A DNA stretch of 64,000 nucleotides. Source: Nanosyncoccus sp963544575 (GTDB lineage: Bacteria; Patescibacteriota; Saccharimonadia; Saccharimonadales; Saccharimonadaceae). The DNA is taken from the NCBI GenBank assembly GCA_963544575.1, contig CAUUFZ010000003.1:1-64000 (forward strand), read 5' to 3'. Below the pieces are notes generated by a model. It worked only from the letters and a program-made list of their open reading frames with translations. It was not told where the DNA came from and did no database searches. Position numbers and translations under genes: made by a program. Positions 59,681 through 64,000 of the stretch are shown piece by piece (the stretch's first letter is position 1; each line of letters opens with the position of its first letter).

Positions 59681-62165
59681 ATGGTTTTTGAGTGAAATAA
59701 CCTGGTGCGCCAGCGCGATCGATACGGAGCCAAGTCTTGTTGGCAGTATCTGGATTTGTTAGATATGAGCCTGCCCCACCACGTAGGTTATTACGATTAG
59801 AGAAAATTCTTGCAAAGCCATTATTTGGAACTTTTGATAGATCGAAGTCGCGAGAAACATAAATTCTTTGGAGATTATTAGTTGGAATAGCGGAGCCAAA
59901 AATACCAGACAACTTCTTGACATTAGAAGTATTAAAGGTGCTCAGATCAAGCTCAGTAGCGCCATTAACATTAAAGAACATCATTTCCATATCGGTAACA
60001 TTGGAGGTATCGAAGTGTGGTCCAAAAGTTAGATTAGTAAGACTATTAGCACTGTAAAACATCAGACTCATGCTATTCACTCTCGATGTATTAAAGCTAG
60101 ATAGGTCAAGATTTTGGATTTTGCCGACATATTGAAACATACTTGCCATAGAAGTGACATTGGAGGTGTCGAAGCTGGATAGATTCAGCTCTTCAAGCTC
60201 GAACATATAACCAAACATATTAGACATCTGGGTAACCTTAGAGGTATCAAATTGAGAGAGATCTAACCTAGTTAGCTTACGGTCATTGAAGAACATATTT
60301 TGCATAGTAATGACATTAGAGGTATTAAAATTATGACCCAAGTTAAAATCAGACAAAGCCAACATACCGCTAAACATGCTAAGCATATTAACCGCCGAGC
60401 GAGTATCGAACATTGAAACATCTAGTTTTTGAAGAGTAGCACAAGCATTAAACATATAGGAAAACTCAGTAACTTTACGCGTATCAAAGGTTGAAAGATC
60501 GAGCTTCTCCAGTAGAGCACAGCCATTAAACATGCCCGTCATATTAGTGACATTACTAGTGTTGAATTTGGGACCAAGATCGATTCTCTTGACCTTACTC
60601 ATACCATTAAACATGGCACTAGTAGTAAAAGCCTTACCGGTGTCAAAATTAGAAAGATCGAGTGACTCGAGGGAGACACAGTTTGCAAACATGGTGGCAA
60701 AATTTGTCACATTATGGGTCTTAAATTTATCGCTAATTCTAAAATCTTTCAGCTCTCGCATATTACCAAACATTGAAAGCATAGAAGTAACCGAACTAGT
60801 ATCAAAGTTTCGAATATCAAGTGATTCAAGTTTAGTTACACCCCCAAACATACTCTCCATATTGGTGACTTTAGAAGTGTCAAAACTCGAAACATTAAGT
60901 GAAGTGAGACCGGAACAATTAAAGAACATATTCTGCATGTTAGTGACATTAGAAGTATCAAAATGGCTTACATCAAGTGAGGATACGCGACTTAATCCGT
61001 TAAACATATTGTCCATACTTACCGCACTGGAAGTGTCAAAATTAGAAAGATTTAAGCTAGTCAAGGCTGTGTTATTGATAAACATGCGTGAAAAATTCTT
61101 CACTTTTTTAGTTTTAAAATTTGAAATATTGAGATTTTTAAGAGATGACATATAGGCAAACATATTCACCATGGAGGTGACACGAGAGGTTTTCATAGTC
61201 GAAAGATCTAAATTTTCTACACTTCTGGCATTATTAAACATAAAGGAAGTATCTTTAACATAGCGCGAATTAAGCCCAGAGAGGTCAATGTCGACAATAT
61301 TGATCATGTTATTAAACATTTGACGAGAATCTTCATTCATATAGACGCGATCATTTTCACAATAATAATATACTGTTTGGTCGGCCGAGTCATACCAAGC
61401 CTTAATTTCATAACTTGACCAATTCTCATCTTCAATATTAACCGTCTTCATGGCAGCAGAAGGAGCCACACTACTACGGGCGAAAGCCTTGATTGACTGA
61501 AAATTTGTGCCAGCCAAAGTAGCAGCACGAGAAATTTTTTGGTTAAAATCTGGGCCCCTAGTCAAAGTAGCATTAGTTCCAGCAGTATTATTGGTAATGA
61601 CAGAAATCATCAAAGTATTTTTATACTGACCACTAACGAGATTATTACCCAGATTCACGCCGACGATAATCTTTTTAATTTCATTCCCTTCGGTCATTTC
61701 CTCAGCAGCAAAGAGATTAGTTGGGTTCGAGAGTGGTGCGATCGGACGAAATGCAGCTTCATCTTCTAATTTGTACCCCCACGTTCGGTTCGTAAAACTA
61801 CTGAGTGACATTAATCCAGGGATAGAGTTGATTTTATCTGTGACTGAGGCATTGGAATGCGTCAGTGCAGTATCAGCGGAATCGGTGCTAACTAGAATAC
61901 GGTAGCCACTTTTATCATTGGTATTGATAGTTAAATTTGCAGAAACTTCCTGAAGTGATGAGCTAGCAGCGGGGTTATTTCCCTCTTGGACGACCAATGC
62001 AGTTTTATCAATGGAAGCTGAAAGTGAAGGTGCAAAAAGTGCATAGGTCTTATTAGTAAAAATAAGATTAAGTGAGAGAATCGACGCCATTAGTGTAAAA
62101 AAGACACCTAGACTTTTTTGCCATGGACGAGTGATTCGCAGTTTTTGATTTTTATCGCACGTCAT
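59679..62165 (-). CDS. DUF285/BspA-like repeat surface protein (828 aa)
   Basis: The largest of the three, 828 residues. N-terminal membrane/signal segment (about residues 18-40), the shared domain (LTINTNDKSGYRILVST, TWGYKLEDEA), then more than 15 DUF285 repeats such as FDTSNVTNMQNMF and FDTSKVTNMESMF. The tail is TWLRIDRAGAPGYFTQKP. The start at 62165 is preferred because the -10 box (TGTTAAAAT) covers the upstream ATG at 62183. It is probably an exported, host-facing protein. Confidence 0.84.
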   Translation of the reverse strand: MTCDKNQKLRITRPWQKSLGVFFTLMASILSLNLIFTNKTYALFAPSLSASIDKTALVVQEGNNPAASSSLQEVSANLTINTNDKSGYRILVSTDSADTALTHSNASVTDKINSIPGLMSLSSFTNRTWGYKLEDEAAFRPIAPLSNPTNLFAAEEMTEGNEIKKIIVGVNLGNNLVSGQYKNTLMISVITNNTAGTNATLTRGPDFNQKISRAATLAGTNFQSIKAFARSSVAPSAAMKTVNIEDENWSSYEIKAWYDSADQTVYYYCENDRVYMNEDSRQMFNNMINIVDIDLSGLNSRYVKDTSFMFNNARSVENLDLSTMKTSRVTSMVNMFAYMSSLKNLNISNFKTKKVKNFSRMFINNTALTSLNLSNFDTSSAVSMDNMFNGLSRVSSLDVSHFDTSNVTNMQNMFFNCSGLTSLNVSSFDTSKVTNMESMFGGVTKLESLDIRNFDTSSVTSMLSMFGNMRELKDFRISDKFKTHNVTNFATMFANCVSLESLDLSNFDTGKAFTTSAMFNGMSKVKRIDLGPKFNTSNVTNMTGMFNGCALLEKLDLSTFDTRKVTEFSYMFNACATLQKLDVSMFDTRSAVNMLSMFSGMLALSDFNLGHNFNTSNVITMQNMFFNDRKLTRLDLSQFDTSKVTQMSNMFGYMFELEELNLSSFDTSNVTSMASMFQYVGKIQNLDLSSFNTSRVNSMSLMFYSANSLTNLTFGPHFDTSNVTDMEMMFFNVNGATELDLSTFNTSNVKKLSGIFGSAIPTNNLQRIYVSRDFDLSKVPNNGFARIFSNRNNLRGGAGSYLTNPDTANKTWLRIDRAGAPGYFTQKP

Positions 62166-62296
62166 GTACCATAATTTTAACATAAAAGGAATTGCAACTC
62201 AAAAGCAAAACCTCTATATATTATTGGTATTTTGGAATCATTTATGGTTTAATATTATTTTTTAGCACAAACGGAATAAAAAAAGAGACATCAAAA

Positions 62297-62320
62297 AAAC
62301 CTAGCCGAAGCTAGGTTTTT
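62297..62320 (-). terminator. Terminator of rpsJ
   Basis: AAACCTAGC-ttcg-GCTAGGTTTTT hairpin with T tract. Confidence 0.9.
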
Positions 62321-62329
62321 AAGGTTTTA

Positions 62330-62653
62330 TTACATTTTGATTTCGGCGTCGACGCCAGCTGGCAAAGATAAGTTTTGAAGTGCATCAATAGTCTTTGGAG
62401 TAGCATTAGTGATATCGATGAGACGCTTGTGAATCTTCATTTCGAAAGCTTCACCACCGGTCTTGTAAACGTGAGGTGATTTCACCACAGTAAAAGTACT
62501 GCGCTTAGTTGGTAGTGGGACTGGGCCAGAAACGGCGGCACCAGTACGGATAGCGGTATCGACGATTTGCTTAGCGCTTTGGTCGATTACACGATGGTCG
62601 TAGGCTTTAAGACGAATACGGATCTTTAAGCCTTCGTTTTTTGCGTCTGCCAT
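62330..62653 (-). CDS. rpsJ: 30S ribosomal protein S10 (uS10)
   Basis: 107 residues. IRIRLKAYDHRVIDQSAKQI, GPVPLPTKRSTFTVVKSPHV and the C-terminal domain are diagnostic. In most bacteria it heads the S10 operon before rplC; here it is a single-gene unit with its own promoter, leader and terminator, next to tuf, 48 kb from rplC. Confidence 0.97.
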   Translation of the reverse strand: MADAKNEGLKIRIRLKAYDHRVIDQSAKQIVDTAIRTGAAVSGPVPLPTKRSTFTVVKSPHVYKTGGEAFEMKIHKRLIDITNATPKTIDALQNLSLPAGVDAEIKM

Positions 62654-62732
62654 TGTTTTCCTTCTAATTCTATAACTTCAGATGCTTGATGCGTCAATGA
62701 GTTTTTAGAATTCAATTAATAATAGTAGATTT

Positions 62733-62761
62733 ATTTTACGATAAAAACAGAGTTTCGTCAA
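62733..62761 (-). promoter_or_regulatory. Promoter and leader of rpsJ
   Basis: TTGACG (62756-62761), 17 bp, TAAAAT (62733-62738). The leader can form AATTCTA / TAGAATT (7 bp) with a GATGC stem inside. Confidence 0.8.
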
Positions 62762-62769
62762 GACAAAAA

Positions 62770-62795
62770 AATACCTCCCCCGAAGGAGAGGTATT
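62770..62795 (-). terminator. Terminator of tuf
   Basis: AATACCTC-tccttcggg-GAGGTATT hairpin followed by TTTTTTT on the minus strand. Confidence 0.85.
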
Positions 62796-62809
62796 TAGAC
62801 TGTTATCGA

Positions 62810-63994
62810 TTATTTGATAATCTTGGTAACAACACCAGAACCGACAGTACGGCCACCTTCGCGGATAGCGAAACGGTCGTTGTTGTTCATAGCGATAGCT
62901 GAAAGAAGCTTGACCTGGAAGGTAACGGTGTCACCTGGCATGACGATTTCTTTGTCAGCTGGAAGTTCGACTTCACCGGTAACATCGGTAGTACGGAAGT
63001 AGAATTGTGGCTTGTAACCCTTTGAGAATGGGGTGTGGCGGCCGCCTTCTTCTTTCTTCAAGATGTAAACCTGAGCTTCGAATTCAGTGTGTGGGGTGAT
63101 AGAACCTGGCTTAGCAATAACCTGACCACGTTCGATCTGTTCACGTTCGATACCACGGAGCAAGAGACCAGCGTTATCACCAGCTTCACCTTCGTTAAGA
63201 GTCTTGTGGAAAGCCTCGATACCGGTAACGACAGACTTTTGGGTTGGCTTCAAACCAACGATTTCAACTTCGTCGTTCAATTTGACAACACCTTGTTCGA
63301 TACGACCAGTAGCGACGGTACCACGACCCTTGATGGAGAAGACATCTTCGATTGGCATCAAGAATGGTTTGTCAAGATCGTGTTCAGGAATATCAAAGTA
63401 TTCATCCATAGCGTGGACGAGATCCATGATGCGGTCTTCCATTTCGGTGTCGCCTTCAAGAGCCTTAAGAGCAGAACCCTTGATGATTGGAGCGTTGTCA
63501 CCGTCGAAGCCGTACTTGTTCAAAAGTTCACGGACATCCATTTCAACGAGCTCAACGAGTTCTGGGTCAGCAAGATCCATCTTGTTGAGGAAGACGATGA
63601 TTTTTGGTACGTTCACCTGGTGAGCGAGAAGTACGTGCTCACGGGTTTGTGGAAGTGGACCATCGTTAGCAGCAACTACGAGGATAGCACCATCAATTTG
63701 AGCAGCACCGGTAATCATGTTCTTGATGTAGTCGGCGTGGCCTGGCATATCTACGTGAGCGTAGTGACGCTTTTCTGATTCGTACTCTTGGTGAGAGGTA
63801 GCAATGGTAATACCACGAGCTTTTTCTTCTGGAGCGTTGTCAATCTGATCGTAAGCAACTGATTTGTTAACATCAGATGGGAGGCGCTTCGCAAGTACGG
63901 TGGTAATAGCAGCAGTAAGAGTAGTCTTACCGTGGTCAACGTGACCCATAGTACCAACGTTAATGTGTGGCTTGGAACGGTCGAAATTTGCCAT
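62810..63994 (-). CDS. tuf: Elongation factor Tu
   Basis: 394 residues. The GTPase motifs are GHVDHGKTTL, DMPGHADYIKNMITGA and NKMD; domain II (FSIKGRGTVATGRIEQGV) and the C-terminal domain III end MNNNDRFAIREGGRTVGSGV. It is not followed by ribosomal genes as in a str operon; only rpsJ follows, as a separate unit. The upstream genes lie beyond the window. Confidence 0.98.
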   Translation of the reverse strand: MANFDRSKPHINVGTMGHVDHGKTTLTAAITTVLAKRLPSDVNKSVAYDQIDNAPEEKARGITIATSHQEYESEKRHYAHVDMPGHADYIKNMITGAAQIDGAILVVAANDGPLPQTREHVLLAHQVNVPKIIVFLNKMDLADPELVELVEMDVRELLNKYGFDGDNAPIIKGSALKALEGDTEMEDRIMDLVHAMDEYFDIPEHDLDKPFLMPIEDVFSIKGRGTVATGRIEQGVVKLNDEVEIVGLKPTQKSVVTGIEAFHKTLNEGEAGDNAGLLLRGIEREQIERGQVIAKPGSITPHTEFEAQVYILKKEEGGRHTPFSKGYKPQFYFRTTDVTGEVELPADKEIVMPGDTVTFQVKLLSAIAMNNNDRFAIREGGRTVGSGVVTKIIK

Positions 63995-64000
63995 TCTTTA

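Noticed and set aside
55249..62183. LPXTG sorting signals on the DUF285 proteins
   Set aside because: No LPXTG-like motif, hydrophobic tail or terminal basic cluster is present.
1..64000. CRISPR arrays, transposases, integrases, tRNA or rRNA genes
   Set aside because: None was found in the intergenic stretches; the tandem hairpins at 36535-36583 are too short and divergent for a CRISPR.

Overview
The window looks like a chromosomal segment of a small-genome Patescibacteria/CPR bacterium, most likely Candidatus Saccharibacteria (TM7). This is inference from gene content: the spc cluster passes directly from rpsE to rplO with no L30 gene (a known CPR trait), translation and transcription genes are dense, intergenic gaps are short, and surface and envelope genes suit a host-attached lifestyle. 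All three stop codons end normal genes (TGA at 37,956, TAG at dnaE and the LOG gene, TAA elsewhere), so no code change is indicated. Most genes lie on the minus strand.

1-14 kb holds the ribosomal protein super-cluster. A promoter and a long hairpin leader precede rplC, followed by rplC-rplD-rplW-rplB-rpsS-rplV-rpsC-rplP-rpmC-rpsQ-rplN-rplX-rplE-rpsN-rpsH. A terminator and a 3.2-kb block of AT-rich accessory genes (7.4-4.5 kb) then interrupt the cluster. It resumes from its own promoter as rplF-rplR-rpsE-rplO, then secY and a sortase. rpsJ (S10) is not at the head of the cluster; it sits alone next to tuf at 62-64 kb. 14-23 kb holds a VanZ/RDD membrane protein and rpoB-rpoC, preceded by a structured, terminator-bearing leader. 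23-29 kb carries khpA, rpsP, rnc, a Nudix gene, nusB, rpmF, leuS and a TrmH-type methylase.

29-34 kb: a LOG-family gene, sugar-phosphate enzymes (PfkB kinase, Rpe-like, RpiB, GAPDH) and rpsG/rpsL. 34.2-38 kb is an accessory stretch: a nucleoside phosphorylase pseudogene and three small unknown genes, each with a consensus promoter and a long structured leader. 38-47 kb: trigger factor, a FAD-linked oxidase, dnaE, two small membrane proteins, galU and a DUF308 protein. 47.7-53 kb is an envelope operon (Mur ligase, alpha/beta hydrolase, a DegT-FemAB fusion, FemAB). 53-55 kb is an amino-acid ABC transporter. 55-62 kb has three secreted DUF285/BspA-like repeat proteins and a Fic enzyme.

The strongest unexpected signals are: (i) at least nine genes with a -10 box 6-7 nt before the start codon, i.e. 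predicted leaderless mRNAs; (ii) RpoC lacking the cysteines of both zinc sites and carrying a non-canonical trigger loop; (iii) an attenuator-like RNA before rpoB and a long hairpin before rplC; (iv) the interrupted spc operon; (v) the modular cassette region with structured leaders; (vi) the DegT-FemAB fusion; (vii) a shared GAPGYFT C-terminal tail on the DUF285 proteins.
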